Below, piece after piece: positions 22,746-35,161 of a stretch of 64,000 nucleotides of DNA. How positions within the stretch are numbered: position 1 is the stretch's first letter; each line of letters opens with the position of its first letter. The notes under the pieces are model-generated. The model saw only the letters and a list, made by a program, of their open reading frames with translations, was not told the origin of the DNA and did no database searches. Source of the DNA: Ptychodera flava. Lineage: Eukaryota; Hemichordata; Enteropneusta; Ptychoderidae. A program made the translations under genes and the position numbers. The DNA is taken from positions 18,737,166 to 18,801,165 of the forward strand of contig NC_091931.1 in NCBI RefSeq assembly GCF_041260155.1, written 5' to 3'.

Positions 22746-23483
22746 GGAGATGGTTAAATTTGTGATCCAACTAGGTATATGGGAGTGTAGTTCTGAATGT
22801 TTTGTGCGAGCGCACGGCCAGTTGACAACTCGGGTGGTGTGTTTTTTTGAGTGATTGTGTTGCACACCTTGTGAGTATATAGGTTGCAGTGGCGGGCATA
22901 TCGACTACGGGATCAATAGATCGATCCGAAAATCGATCTACTTAGTAGACTACCCAGCTAAGGAGCGTCTGTGGCCGGGACGGCCTGCCATGCCTGGTAG
23001 CATACAGACTTGGCACCGCTGGTCCTCGTGCAAAGAAACCCATCTTTTCCTTGTAAAATAATCATCAATGGCGTCTTTTAGGTGTGAATAGAGCGGTTGA
23101 GTCCAAAAACATTAAACATTTACACATTGCGCGCTCTTCGTCGACAGTGAACGCTGTGTCGTGCTGAGCACCAAGATCAGCCCATGTCGTTGTGCATTGC
23201 TCATTACAATAATTTATGTGCGTTTATGAGACCTACTTTCTGATTGGCTCCGTTCAGCCAGCGCTGGAAACCAGCGATAGATCCGCGAATCTCTGCGTAA
23301 TCAACCACGGTCTCTTGACGGGTAGCGCTGAGCTGTTGCCGTAAAGAGGCACGTGGTTTACGACGATGTTTTAAGCTCAATACACACTGAGCCAGAGACT
23401 ATACCGAGTAAACGTATGACGTCACCAAGTCGCCATGGAGACAGAGAGGAGTTTCTTTTACTGCAAGGGAATTAAATAAGCTC

Positions 23484-25690
23484 TTGAACAATCGAAGTGA
23501 TGAACTTCCAAGAAAGGAGCCAGACGTGTTCAGTGGTTCTGTATATGATTATCCAAGGTGGTTAAAATCATTTGATGCATTGATGGAGAGGAAGGTATAT
23601 GTAGCTGCCGATAGACTGTATTATCTAGGCAAGTACACTTCCGGTGAAGCAAAGGACGCTATCAAGTGTTTGCTTTCACAACACACAGATGAAGCGTACA
23701 CGAAGGCTAAGAAGCTACTAGCTGATCGCTATGGCAACAAAATGGCCGTTGCAGAGAGGTATAGAAAGAAGATCCATGACTGGCCTCTAATAAAGAACAG
23801 AGATGGTCCAGGGCTGCGGAAATTTGCTGACTACCTGCAACAATGCCAGTCAGCAATGTCAACGATGCGATACCTGACAGTTTTGCATGATCCTGAGGAG
23901 CACGAGAAAATACTACGAAAACTCCCCAGACATATAGCCGATAGATGGCACCGCTACGTTTACAAACAGATGAAGAGTTCTGATGTTGATCTGCATGATG
24001 GCGATGGAGACAACCCATTCGTAAGTTACCCATCATTCTCCAAGCTTTGTGACTTCTTGACTGAAGAGGCCGAAAATGTTTGCGGTCCAGTGCACCGCAG
24101 GACAGAGGACAGTACCAAGACGACAGCTTAGAAGCCAGCAAAGAGTAAACAAAATGCTGCCAGGAGCTTCAAAACTGGCATAGAAGAGAGCAAACAGCGC
24201 CCTCAACCGAAGCAGAATTCAACCTCTTTCAAGAACACTAACACTAGTAACAAACCATGTGTTGTTTGCAAGGGACAACATAACATAGAGTATTTTAATG
24301 AGTACCTGAAGATGTCCTCAAATGACCGACAAGCTTTAGTGTTGTCGAAAGGCCTGTGTATTAAATGCCTGAGATGGGGACACAGATGACGCGACAAGGA
24401 CCAGATCTGACAAACGAGTTGGTCGGAGTTTTGTGTCGCTTCAGACAAGAACCGATAGCATTCACTTGCGACATTGAAGCGATGTTCCGCCAAGTTGGAG
24501 TTGACGTTAAACACGGTGATTACCTGTGATTCCTTTGGTACGAGAACGGCAACCTTGATAACGAGCCCACGAATACAGAATGACAGTGCACCTGTTTGGA
24601 GCAACGTCCTCACCAGGCTGTGTAAACTTCGCCCTCAAGATGACAGCTGACCTTTATGAAAAGGACTACGGTAAAGATGCTGTCGACTTCGTTAGAAGAG
24701 ACTTCTACGTCGACGATGGGTTGAAGTCAGTCCGAGAGCCGTCAGAGGCAATTAACCTGATCGAGAGCAGCCGACAACTGTGTGACAGAGGCGACTTCAA
24801 ATTGCACAAGTACATATCGAACAACAAGGAAGTCATCGATAGTATTTCTCCAGCACAACGAGCTACGGACATACAAACCATCGACCTTCGTTGCCAGAAT
24901 TTACCGATCGAGCGCACGTTGGGTGTGCAATGGTGTGTCGAGTCCGACACTTTCCAGTTTCAAGTCCAGCTGAAGGACAAACCAATGACAAGACGAGGCA
25001 TCTTATCGACAGTAAGCTCGGTGTACGATACCCTCGGACTTGTATCCCCACTAATTCTCGGAGGCAGACATGTACTGCAAGAACTATGCAAAGACGGTGC
25101 CGACTGGGATGATCCTATACCAGAAAACACCATGATTAAGTGGGAAAGATGGAGAAGAAACATACTTCTTCTATCAAGTTTGAAGATACCAAGATGTTAC
25201 AAGCCTAACAACTTCGGTAAAATGAAGAAAGCAGAACTACACCATTTCTCCGATGCCAGCCATTATGGGTACGGTCAATGTAGTTACCTGCGACTCATCG
25301 ATGATGAAGACAGAGTTTCATATTCTCTCGTCATCGGAAAATCCAGAGTGGTTCCAACCAGACCAATGACAGTACCACGATTGGAGCTCACAGCCGCTGT
25401 AATTTCAGCCAGAGCTGGTGCCTTTCGGAGAGACAACCTACAATATGATGATGTCAGCCACACGTACTACACCGATAGTAATCTGGTATTGGGCTACATC
25501 AACAACGAGGCAAAGCGTTTCCACATCTTTGTAGCAAATCGACTTCAACTGATTCGAAACCATTCGTCCCCAGACCAGTGGAGACATGTTGATACCAAGA
25601 CAAATCCAGCAGACTTGGCTTCTTGAGGCATGACTGCAGACGAGCTACTTACAAGTACTCTATGGTGGAAAAGACCGGTTTGCCCAAACG
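23484..25690 (+). pseudogene. Gag-like and pol remnants of the BEL/Pao fossil
   Basis: The first part (23484-24131) matches the Pao retrotransposon-peptidase-linked gag region (DUF1759-like: DVFSGSVYDYPRWLKSFDAL, then YTSGEAKDAI). The later part (from about 24580) shows RT with FYVDDGL, the connection region and RNase H with HHFSDASHYGYG and YTDSNLVLGYI, then TADELL. These are hallmark BEL/Pao pol blocks. The coding is broken in several places, so it is a fossil. Confidence 0.85.
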
Positions 25691-25699
25691 TAAAATGGC

Positions 25700-27260
25700 C
25701 CTCATGCAAATAAAGCAAATACACTGTACATTGGCATATATACATCTGAATCTTTACAGAAACAACAGAGTAGTCCAATGTTATGAATAGTGCTGAATGT
25801 TTTACACTGAGACATCATATGCTTTGTTTTCCTTTTAATATTACTAGTTTTTAAAAATGGCAGGAAATCACAATAACGGTTAAAATTTAAATTTATTTGT
25901 TCAATTTTTCAGTTGTATAAGATTATATCCTTTAAATTTGTAGAATTTAAAGAAAACCAGAGAAAATAGAAAGCCTTTTTCAGGTCAACAAATTTCAAGA
26001 GTTACAGCTACAGGGCTCTAAGCTCAGCAGAAGGGATGTCACAAATTCGGCGGGTTTCGTTTGGTCTCATCGTATTCAGCCATAGCTGAAACTGTTTGGT
26101 AGCCGTTTGTTGTTTTGCACGGTATCTTTCTTTTCTTAGAGATTGACGAAGTCCTCACGGTCGCTTTCTGTGTACTCTACAGCCCGTTGATGCTATTGTT
26201 CGGGTTGGAATGGTCAATTTTCAAAAACTTCCTCCGCAGCAAACAAATCTGACAGACTGAAAACGTATTGTAGGTTTTCGCTGGGAGACATGGTGGAATG
26301 GCAAGGTGGTTGTTATAGTGACCGTTTTACCGGCGTCTCATGAAAATCACAAAATATTCAGATGATGAAAAGTAGGTTAGATGAAGTTCACTTTACTTCC
26401 AAATCGATAAGGGACACGCAAATGTTATATTTGTTATTATTTTACCTAAGTCAACGCATTAACCATGAATACATTATATTTTTGAAAGTTGTGCTTTTGA
26501 TTTGCTGGTCCCCCTATATCACTTTTGCTTGTCGTCTGCACGTATGCATGTCTGTACGTATGTATATACGCACGGAACAGCTGGTCATTGACCTGTTAGT
26601 GTCCATACGGTGTGATGCTCTGCTTTTTCATTAGAAATGAATTCACATTGGTAGCACTACAAGAAGGTTAGTCGGATATCGTCACATGTGTTTTATTTAT
26701 TTACCCGCATTTCCCTATGCTTCAAAACCCTCCAACTTTTTGAGATCAGACTAAATATCGTAGTCAAAATAAAAATCTATTGAAATGCACATAGACCCTA
26801 AAATCGTTTTTAGTGTCTATGACGGGTACAACTCGTTTGTTTTGATTAGGGCGCCACCATATAAGTAGTCGGGTATGCAAATCAACAGGCCAAATCATGC
26901 TTTCTTATGCAAATCAACAGATGGTATCACTTTTCGATATGCAAGACAGACTGACGCGCTGAACATTCCTTTAATATGCAAATCAACAAGGAGTATTACT
27001 TTATTGATATGCAAATCAGCATGATATATCATGTCACTGAACTCAGTACAGACACAATACAGAGCATAGGTATATGGTAAAATTCCATTAAGTGGACAGT
27101 TCCTGCAACCGTTTGATTAATATTAATCCTTAATATTTTCAGTGTGTGTGTTTCAAACACACATTCTTGATCTTCTGTCGTTCTGGCAAACTAAGAAAAA
27201 GAGGTTAATGCTTATGTTAAAACGAAAAAACTTACAAAACTTACAAAAAATTCAGTTTTC
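25700..27260. other. 1.5 kb without a recognised gene
   Basis: Unique AT-rich sequence apart from the octamer cluster at 26875-27016. I see no supported exon. Confidence 0.5.
26875..27016 (+). promoter_or_regulatory. Cluster of four POU octamers ATGCAAAT
   Basis: Exact ATGCAAAT at 26875, 26907, 26976 and 27009, plus ATGCAAGA at 26939. Spacing is 32-37 bases. Three of the four continue as CAACA, so the cluster may be a decayed tandem repeat rather than a selected enhancer. ATGCAAAT is the consensus for POU-domain (Oct) factors in animals. Confidence 0.4.
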
Positions 27261-27287
27261 TTTTAAGTGATATTTTTTATAAATTTT

Positions 27288-27545
27288 ATGTTGCATATCA
27301 ACAATTTTTTTTCTCTGCTCTTGGCAGTCGTACACAACATAGATTCTGAAAATCAATCCAAGTTAACCTACTCAAATGCAAATAATGACACTTCGACAAA
27401 TGCATCGTTCAAGGTGTTTTTATTAGAAAGACAGAAAAAACCACTTATAAAAAGAGAACAAAATTTGTTCAGCTTTACAAGGGGAAAATGCCCATCAATT
27501 ACTATAATTAATAAATGGCTTCTAATCAAGGCCAACTATATATAA
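27288..27545 (+). CDS. Possible small secreted protein or terminal exon
   Basis: An 85-residue frame starts MLHINNFFSLLLAVV, a plausible signal peptide, and runs to a TAA. It has dibasic sites (RQKK, KR) in its second half and one cysteine. A strong pyrimidine-rich acceptor ending TTGGCAG at 27327 splits the frame, so the downstream part could instead be the last exon of a spliced gene entered in phase 1. I recognise no family. The frame is long for DNA this AT-rich, but chance is not excluded. Confidence 0.25.
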   Translation: MLHINNFFSLLLAVVHNIDSENQSKLTYSNANNDTSTNASFKVFLLERQKKPLIKREQNLFSFTRGKCPSITIINKWLLIKANYI

Positions 27546-30500
27546 GAAACTCGTCGACTAGAAATAAGAACGGTACTAGGAACACTGGTACCAACAATGA
27601 ATCATGATTTCAATGAAATGTGTAGTTTCAAGGAAAGAAATTTCTATTACTGTACAGACGATTTCAACAAGTGTGATTAAAGTCGATGCGAATGGAAATG
27701 TGAAGTCAATTAACAGCAAAAGTCGAAGCTAACAGGTACACTTACGTAATGCTAACCCAGCCACCAAGTTACACTGTTTCAGCTATGAAATAAACGTAGG
27801 CAAATGATAATTTCTTGTAACTTTTACTTAGCTTGATGAAGAACACTAGATATGAAGAACACTTAAAAAATTCACAGATTCATCACAGATGTTGCAATAC
27901 GTTGGTGAGACACTTATTTCCAGCGGAACGAAATAGATAGGGATAAAACTACAGCAGAGACTTAGTTTTTTCCTCAAACTTTACCACTGAAAATGTAAAC
28001 AGTTATTCTTTCCCGAATAGACTTGTTCCGGAGCTGCTGACTTTGTCTTCCCTGTTACTTTTGATTGCATACACTAAACAACCTTCACTTCGATGATTTT
28101 ACTTTGAACTTTGACATCATGGAATCTGTGAGGACAATGTGATTGGGATGATTCATTAGTATGATATGCATTTAGTTCTGTCACATCTTATTGTACAATT
28201 ATGTATTTTGCAACTTGTGTTTTTAAATTAAACTATGATTGTACGATTCCAATAGCGAGAGTAAAGAAGTTGTAAAAGTACAAAATGCTATAATACTTAT
28301 ATTCGATGTTGTCCAGTTATGATGATGTTATTGAGTAATATGAATGGTCATATTCAAACTGTGATACGGATCCGTTTGATCAACATGCCAAACTTGGCAG
28401 GTAAGTTTTTTTCCGGCCTGATACACAAAATAGTAAGCCATAATGCATAAATTCCACACCTAATGACACCCTTGGTTAGGGTCTTCTCCAGCTTGTCGCG
28501 TTGCCTGGACGTCCGAGAATATCCCTACTTAATACCTGGCCAGATGATATTAATTTATTTACTTCAAGCAATTTGCTCCTATGGATGGAGATTCATGTTG
28601 GTCGTTTCTCTTAATTACATTTACCTTAGGGTCAAGTCGAAGCTTGTCCCTTCCGCTTTGTCTTTGATGCTGCCAGATGATCAATCTGAACATGTTCGAT
28701 TAGACCCTTGCTTGTAAACAGTACATAGATTTCCAGTAGTTCGGAGTTGAATCTGTTGATTATAACTTCAGAAATACACCATCTTCATGTTATATCTGTA
28801 ACAAAAAAGGAGCAACACCAACTTTCACGCAAAGAATGCCAAGGAAAAATTTGGAAATATAAGTTCAATTCCACATGAAGTAACCATTACTGATTGCATA
28901 GCTGATAAAGTTTACTTTATCAAATTGGTAATTGTCGTGTTAGCATGTTCTGAGTATCTAATGGGGATGCATAAATGACTCCAATAAAGGGAATGATTTA
29001 TTTACACATTGTCATTCCGACTGATATTTATATAATCAACACCAATCCAATATTAAATGGAGTCAAATGTTTTCCCATGATAACACTATCTATCCTGGCA
29101 TCCCTCCCTCCGTTTTCCCTTTGTTCATTTATTGCTGTGTCCATCCATCCTACATTGAGGGATCTGATAGTCCACCCATAAATCCGTTTCGCCAGCGACC
29201 TATTCCCCAAAATCTTATCCATCTATCTTCTATGGCATATATACGGACTAATCCATTGATTCATTCACCTGACCAGTCATCAAGAAATCAATCAATCAAT
29301 TAATCAACCTACCTACCTATCTCTTTCCGTGAATCTATCGATCAATACTTAAACCCATCTATCTGTACAAGGGCACACGCACGCAAGCAACGAAGTGTTA
29401 AGTTGTTAAACAATGAAAATTATTATTTCTGACTTGCATTCAAAATTCGTATTTGGAGAAGAGACAACAATGGTTTCCACAAAAGCAAACCATTGATATT
29501 TCGGATCGCACAAGTAAAATTGACAAAGGAAATCAACTTTTGGATTGTAACTGAAGTTTTCAGGTTACACGTGGAATACCGGCAAGGAATCAAAGATTTT
29601 TAACCGGTCGCTAGAGGGCGTCACGAGTGCCAAGATCCAAGTGACGGTGCAGTCTGATGGGAAAATGAGGGTATGATTGCTCAGCAGTAAAGTATTCTTT
29701 TATGGAGGGGGCTTTCAACAAAGACAGAAACATCATTGTCGACCACTCCGCTGACAGAAGTGCCTTGCTGAGTCCTAATGAAAGTGTCATTTGTGTAAAT
29801 TAAAAGAGCCTTAACGACTCTAGAGAACATGTTGCTATAACCGAATACAAATCAATGTTGAACAATTAAATTACTTTCACACGTTCTAACATATGTTTTT
29901 ATTGCAACGCCAGATGCGACCATCACCTCGAATTGCCTAGTGAGAGAGTTGTTATATGCTGTAAAAATTATAGCCATGGTCTCAGACGTATTTACATTAT
30001 TTCATGCGAGAAAATAATCGGCCCACTTTCTCCTACACCTGATAAATGTATAATACGCAAAGTAAAAATAGGGGTAAAGTACGACTGACACGGAAAAAAA
30101 TTGCGTTGTTCAGGAAAGAAAAATTTTCTCTTCGAGGGTGATTCTAGCTTAATATTTTTGGGATTTCTTTATTTTCCCAATGCATTAAAACTGCCGGAGA
30201 AATATTTACTCCCATATCGTTTCCGGGTTTGTCCTCCGAAGAATGTTCAAGTTCTTGTGCGCAGGCGTAGGTAAAATGTACACGTTGAAGAATTTAATTG
30301 GATAATGTTTTTGGGGGTTTCCCGATTGTGCAATCAAGCGATTATCAGTCGTTGAGTACAGCGACCCGTGCGGACGTGTAATTGGTAGGTCTCTCTAAAT
30401 TTTAATTGTTCTTTAGTGTACCTGAACGTAAATATTTAAACACCGGTGCCGTTTTGTGGACAGATTACCACGTCCAGTTCTACTGATGAAAATATTAGCA

Positions 30501-32224
30501 CTTGTATTTTCTAATGCCTTCTTTACAGGCTGACATGATGACAACTGACGGGTAGTCAAAATTCCGTTTCGGATTTTGTGTTCCTGGTGTTCCTGGTGTT
30601 TTGACGATTCAATTTAAAAGAAAATTATTGTACATTGCTACAACGGGTAAATCTGAATAAAATCCATGTTTGTACTATCGAAATTCACTTATAAATTGTG
30701 TGGAATTTGCAGTCTTTAAGACGGCTCATCGGTCGCTGCGATTAAGCTAGCGAGCTGGAGGGCGAGCGAGCGAGTGAGCGAGAAAGAGACAGAGAGACAG
30801 AGAGAATGACGGATAAACAGCTCTGAGACAGAAAGCGTTAGAGTACCGAATGACATCGCATGGCGGTTTAAGACATAGCTCTTCAATAAGCGTACGTTCT
30901 GTTCAGCTGTTCATGTATAGTTTCATTGTGTTATATTTTGGAGTGTTTAAGTTCAATTTTTTGCCAAATATAGCCTGGAAACGACACAATTGGCATAGCA
31001 AGCGACTTTCCCAACGATAATGTATGAAGATTCCTCAAAGCTTGCCTAAAGAGCCTTTATCTCTTTATCAAATTTTGATTTTGAAATTCTCTTTGCATTG
31101 TTATTGCTTGAACTGACCTACACGATGACGTATCATGTAATAATGTACCTACCGGCACCACATCGTTCAGTCGGCGAGTTCAATGATTAACAGGCATTTC
31201 CGGCAGTTTGACAACATCTAAATTTAGCTACAGTATTTGACCCCACCTTTTCTAAGTTAAATCGTGCTATCCGAACATGTAAGTGTTCTAAGCACCTCTG
31301 ATAGAGGTAAAACCAAACGTGAATTAAACCGAACGTGAAGAATTGTTTCACGCTGTGTTTAAACAGTTGAAACAGCTGCTTCCAGCTCATATTTTGTACA
31401 GGATATAGGTCAACTCAACAGTTCTGACTCAATCAGAACACCTTCCCGTTTAACCACACCCCCTGTTGACTATGATTATCGACTCGCTCAATGACAACGG
31501 TTGGCAACAATTCAGCTAGGGAGCTGACAAAATCATTTCCCCTTAGCCTACTCTTTTCAAAATGCTTCCTCTTTCATTAGGTGAATTGCAAATATGAAAG
31601 TGTTTTACCACCTTTTTATTGCTAAAAAGCCCTCTATTGGATTATCGTTACATCATTATTTGTGACACAAACAGTTTATGTGAAAGCCGGTTTTAATTCG
31701 TTCATGGTGGACTCTGCATGCATTAAGTGTCCAATCTATTTTCCTAACCAACATAGTCAAAAAGTAAAAATGCCAAAGTGGTTAACTCGACACCAGACTT
31801 TAAAAAAGGTGGTCTACTTGTACGGGGCGAGGATTTTTGAGTGCGAAGAGAACAGTTTAATTCAACCTGAAACCCACAAAATAATATTGACCAAGCTATA
31901 ACTTGTAATATTTTGCAGTTGAAATCACAAATGTGATAACAAAGAATTAAATTCCCTCACAATGAAAATACAATGTTCCAAATGGAATTTAATTTCCCCT
32001 AATTTAATTTCCAATAGTTTAGTCGAATGACATTTTAAGAGTCTAATAAAACTCTACTTGCTGTGTGAACTATTAATTACGACAAGTTAATATCAAACAG
32101 ATACGACGAATAATTTCAAAACCCAATTTGAAGTTGGATAACGTTTGTGTCAAGTTTTGAGAAGTACAATCGCCATCGGTTTTATTCTATAATTTTTTTC
32201 CTTCTTTGCTGACTTTATATGCAT
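27546..32224. other. 4.7 kb without a supported gene
   Basis: Scattered splice-like signals do not assemble into a coherent model. A CTCF-like core CGCTAGAGGGCG lies at 29611-29622. A GC-richer, GAGA/GCGAGC-rich stretch at 30730-30800 could belong to a promoter. A minus-strand segment near 28625-28680 resembles one near 2300-2340 (see findings). Confidence 0.4.
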
Positions 32225-32299
32225 AAAAATGGATGGCCTAACAAGAAATGTCACAAATAGCTGCAAAAATACAAACCTGAAGATTTAATCATAATTTAA

Positions 32300-33045
32300 G
32301 GGAACGAGCACAATTAACGGCAGGGGGGCTGGAAGGGAAAATATGTGGTGCATATATTTTTACAGGTCCCCCTAACACCAGCAAAAGTTTTAGTGCCCCC
32401 CCTACCATCACCGGCAACAAAATTTTTGTGGCCCCTCTCCCCAAAAAAGAAAGATTACATAGGTACAAAGTTGTACACATATATATAATCCTTATAACTT
32501 TTAATATATGCTTTAGTGAAAACAACATTCTCGCATTCTTGAAATAAATAATAAACAAATAAATATATAAATAATAAACAAACAAAATAACATATGTTCA
32601 AGCTTTACCACTTGTAACACCTACAGCTACTTTTCAGTATTGTGTTATGTTTCCTGTGTGTCCACAACGTATTCTAGTTCTTCCTATAGCATGATGAAAT
32701 AACCAGTTTCAACCTGGCCTCTGTATCATTACCAACCATTATTATTGTTGACAAATGAAGTCAATTTTCAATAATGATATTGCTCACTTTACACATAACA
32801 ACTGCATTGTGAGGTTTAAGACTTGGTATTTCATCATGCTACAAGAAGTTTAACAAGGAACTCCAGCTTTAACAAGAAACAAAAATGCTGAAAAATATTC
32901 TCTGTCTGTCATGGTGTAAAAAATTTTGGTGGCCCACCCCTTACCTTCCCTGGAATTTTCATGGCCCATCCCAAGAACACTCATTTTTTTTTCGTGGCCC
33001 ACAATTTTCTCTTTCGCCCCCCCTGTCGTTATTTGTACTCGGTCC
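32300..33045. mobile_element. PIF/Harbinger-like MITE, 746 bp
   Basis: Imperfect ~30-bp inverted ends (GGGAACGAGCACAATTAACG against GGACCGAGTACAAATAACG), each followed by a G/C-run. TTAA is present on both sides (32296-32299 and 33046-33049), read as a TAA or TTAA duplication. Subterminal AAATTTTNGTGGCCC motifs occur several times on the same strand at both ends. The middle is related to family B. It landed in a fragment (32225-32299) of the 148-bp unit found in the nested Helitron-like element. Confidence 0.65.
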
Positions 33046-33049
33046 TTAA

Positions 33050-34119
33050 ACACACCATAATTTGGAGCAATACGTACAGAAAACATAACATGAGACGTAT
33101 CAAAATCTAACGTACATGTACATGTATGTTCATCATCTCGAAATATATCGCACCAAATTGTCTTCTACGTTTAATATGATGTATTAAACCTGTCGATCAA
33201 TGTAAGCATTCACTTACCCTTCAACACAGGCTCGATAGATGTTTTCGCTTGAATGGGCATCCATGTTCGTTCTGACATGCATACGACACGTGTGTTTCCA
33301 TGTCGATTGTGAGTTGAGATGGTGAATATTCGGTCACTGGCACTGCGTTCATGGACACGTGATGCAACGTACAGAAATATGTACTGATAAAATGCTGGCC
33401 TAGTAGTACACAGATATCTTATCTGACATTTCATGCATGATGACAATGGAGAATCCGGTCACATCTGTGATCGAGCCTAAAAGGAAAAGAAAATATCACC
33501 GCGTGTGTAAGTTGAACAAATCTTAGATGTTATTAAACTTTCAAGTCTTATGAGAACACTGTCGTGCGAATGACTTACTTCCCTTCGATATAATTTATGT
33601 ATATTATGTGCAGTTCAGCTTTCATTATCAATTAAATGGAAATTATGAAAACATTTCTCCGAAGCAAAACTACTGAGCTCTGTTTATATCACATGGTCAA
33701 TATGCAGCAATACTCTATTTTCTTTTTCGATTCAGTGAACAGAATAAGTGGTATGTAAAATAAAAGTCTTCTAGAAAGCAACAACAACCACCTTGTTAGA
33801 GAAGTGTTATTGTATTAACACTCATCATCAACCTACGTCGAGAATACAGTCATCCGAAAAATAACATGGGCATTTGTAGAGTCATGAATATACAATTGCC
33901 ATCGTGCAGTGCTGTACCGAGTCTTGCATGGGCTAAAGTTAATGATAAGTTATGCATGACACAAATTTCAAGTTCGACAGATTACTTTAAATTTCAGTGA
34001 CTATATGTTTTATGCACTTAATTTATAACAGCTGATGGGTTTCTTCAAAGTGTTGTCAATGTTAATGGCTCCAGCTCGCCTGTCATTGGCTGCACTTTTC
34101 TCTCTTTCTCTCTTTGCAG
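33050..34119. other. Region upstream of gene 1, no certain gene
   Basis: A plus-strand frame (ATGATGACAATGG at 33434, containing PKRKRK) runs into a GTAAGT donor at 33507. A minus-strand frame that starts almost at the same place runs into a GTAAGTG donor at 33210. Neither joins in phase to the exons I trust. This could be a divergent promoter for gene 1 and a minus-strand transcript, or coincidence. Confidence 0.25.
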
Positions 34120-34213
34120 TACACTGACGCTTCCTCAGCAAGGTAACGTGGACGTTGAAGACCACGTGTACCGGTTAAGCCTGTAATTTCCTTAATCTGG
34201 CACGGGAATTAGG
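34120..34213 (+). other. Probable non-coding 5' exon of gene 1
   Basis: A strong acceptor (TCTCTTTCTCTCTTTGCAG) and a strong donor (GTGAGTAC) bound 94 bases with stops in all frames. An alternative earlier donor, GTAACG, would shorten it to 23 bases. It lies about 0.9 kb before the exon that carries the start codon. Confidence 0.4.
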
Positions 34214-35161
34214 GTGAGTACTTATCAAAACTCTTAGTGAGTGCCTTCAGCTATGGGTTTGGAAAACCTAACAACTTAGGGAGATTTAAGTTATTACAGC
34301 CGCCGTGGAGGGCTGACAACATCCAGGGGTTATCTATGATGGCAAAATATGTCGTGCTTTACAAAGAATAACTGATTATGTCCCACACCCAGTATTCAAC
34401 TTGTCAGCATTTACTGTACATGTGTTTTGTGCATGTGCATTCCATTGTTAGTATTGAAAGTTAGTGTTGATAGTGAAATTCTGGTAAGGACTTGAATCGT
34501 CAACAATAACAGCGCATGTCACAAACTGACAAGCATCAAAATACTGTCGGAGATAGGCCAAGAAACTGCTTGAAATATATGTGGAACAAAATTCCAAGTC
34601 ACTTTTTAAGTAGCTTTAACTCGAGGAACGAAATATTGAAATATCAATGTAGGAGCAGTTGCTCTAGCATGATGCGTGGCTGTCATGATTTGTTAGCATT
34701 GCAGAGCGTGACATGGTTGCCAAAGATCAAAGGTTGTGTGAGGATCAAGGGCAATAATGCCAAGCGTAGTGGCTAGATATATGAAGGATGATATGTTTAG
34801 ATTAAGGGACTGTTTAGTTTGACTTTCAAAGGCATGGTAACCTTTTGGGTTTTCCTCAAACTATAATATAGCAAATAATATATTAAAGCAAATATAAAAC
34901 TGTAAGGGTGCCAAAATTGTAGGTAAGTCGACATACTAATAATCCGTCAGTCAATCACATGATCAGGAGGTAATCTTTATAACTATGTAATATACACAAG
35001 TATCAGTACTAAGATATTACCCGACTGTGTTGTAAAGTCTCCGGGTTTTATTTCTTTTACATGCTTTTGTCAGGATTGAGAAGAACGACATCGATAAGGA
35101 CAAACCTGGTCCACTAGCTCTCGAAACTGAAGTAAATCGTGCATAAGATACTGAAGGGAAA

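Larger units (their letters stand above)
17477..22973. mobile_element. hAT-like element with long inverted ends, 5.5 kb, non-autonomous
   Basis: The ends begin CACAGGCGCTC and, on the opposite strand, CACAGACGCTC. Inverted similarity continues for about 235 bp (17477-17710 against 22746-22973). The flanking 8-bp duplication GCCGGGAC (17469-17476 and 22974-22981) is perfect. CACAG ends with 8-bp duplications fit hAT, although duplication position 2 is C rather than the usual T. No transposase-like frame was found. The interior holds a long inverted repeat (18453-19028), a solo-LTR-like copy (20018-20550), AT-rich filler (20560-21720) and a palindromic block (22390-22745). Confidence 0.75.
15610..25690 (+). 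mobile_element. BEL/Pao LTR retrotransposon fossil, 5' portion, split by nested insertions
   Basis: LTR pieces at 15610-15647, 17346-17476 and 22974 to about 23400 form one LTR once two younger insertions are set aside: the Harbinger-like element at 15648-17345 and the hAT-like element at 17477-22973. The LTR starts TGTGGTAAAG. The collinear match to the solo-LTR-like copy at 20018-20550 supports this layout. Internal sequence with gag-like and pol parts follows from 23484. The element is broken, with several breaks, and no 3' LTR was recognised. The age is old relative to the elements that landed in it. Confidence 0.65.

Noticed and set aside
29605-29625. CTCF-like site CGCTAGAGGGCG, and a similar GAGGGCG motif at 21724
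   Set aside because: A single short match each, without flanking consensus or conservation evidence. Too weak for a feature.
31187-31390. 67-codon minus-strand frame
   Set aside because: No splice support and no recognisable family.
33434-33510. Possible first exon with an NLS-like PKRKRK and a GTAAGT donor
   Set aside because: The donor phase leads to stops when joined to every downstream exon I trust, so it was not added to gene 1.
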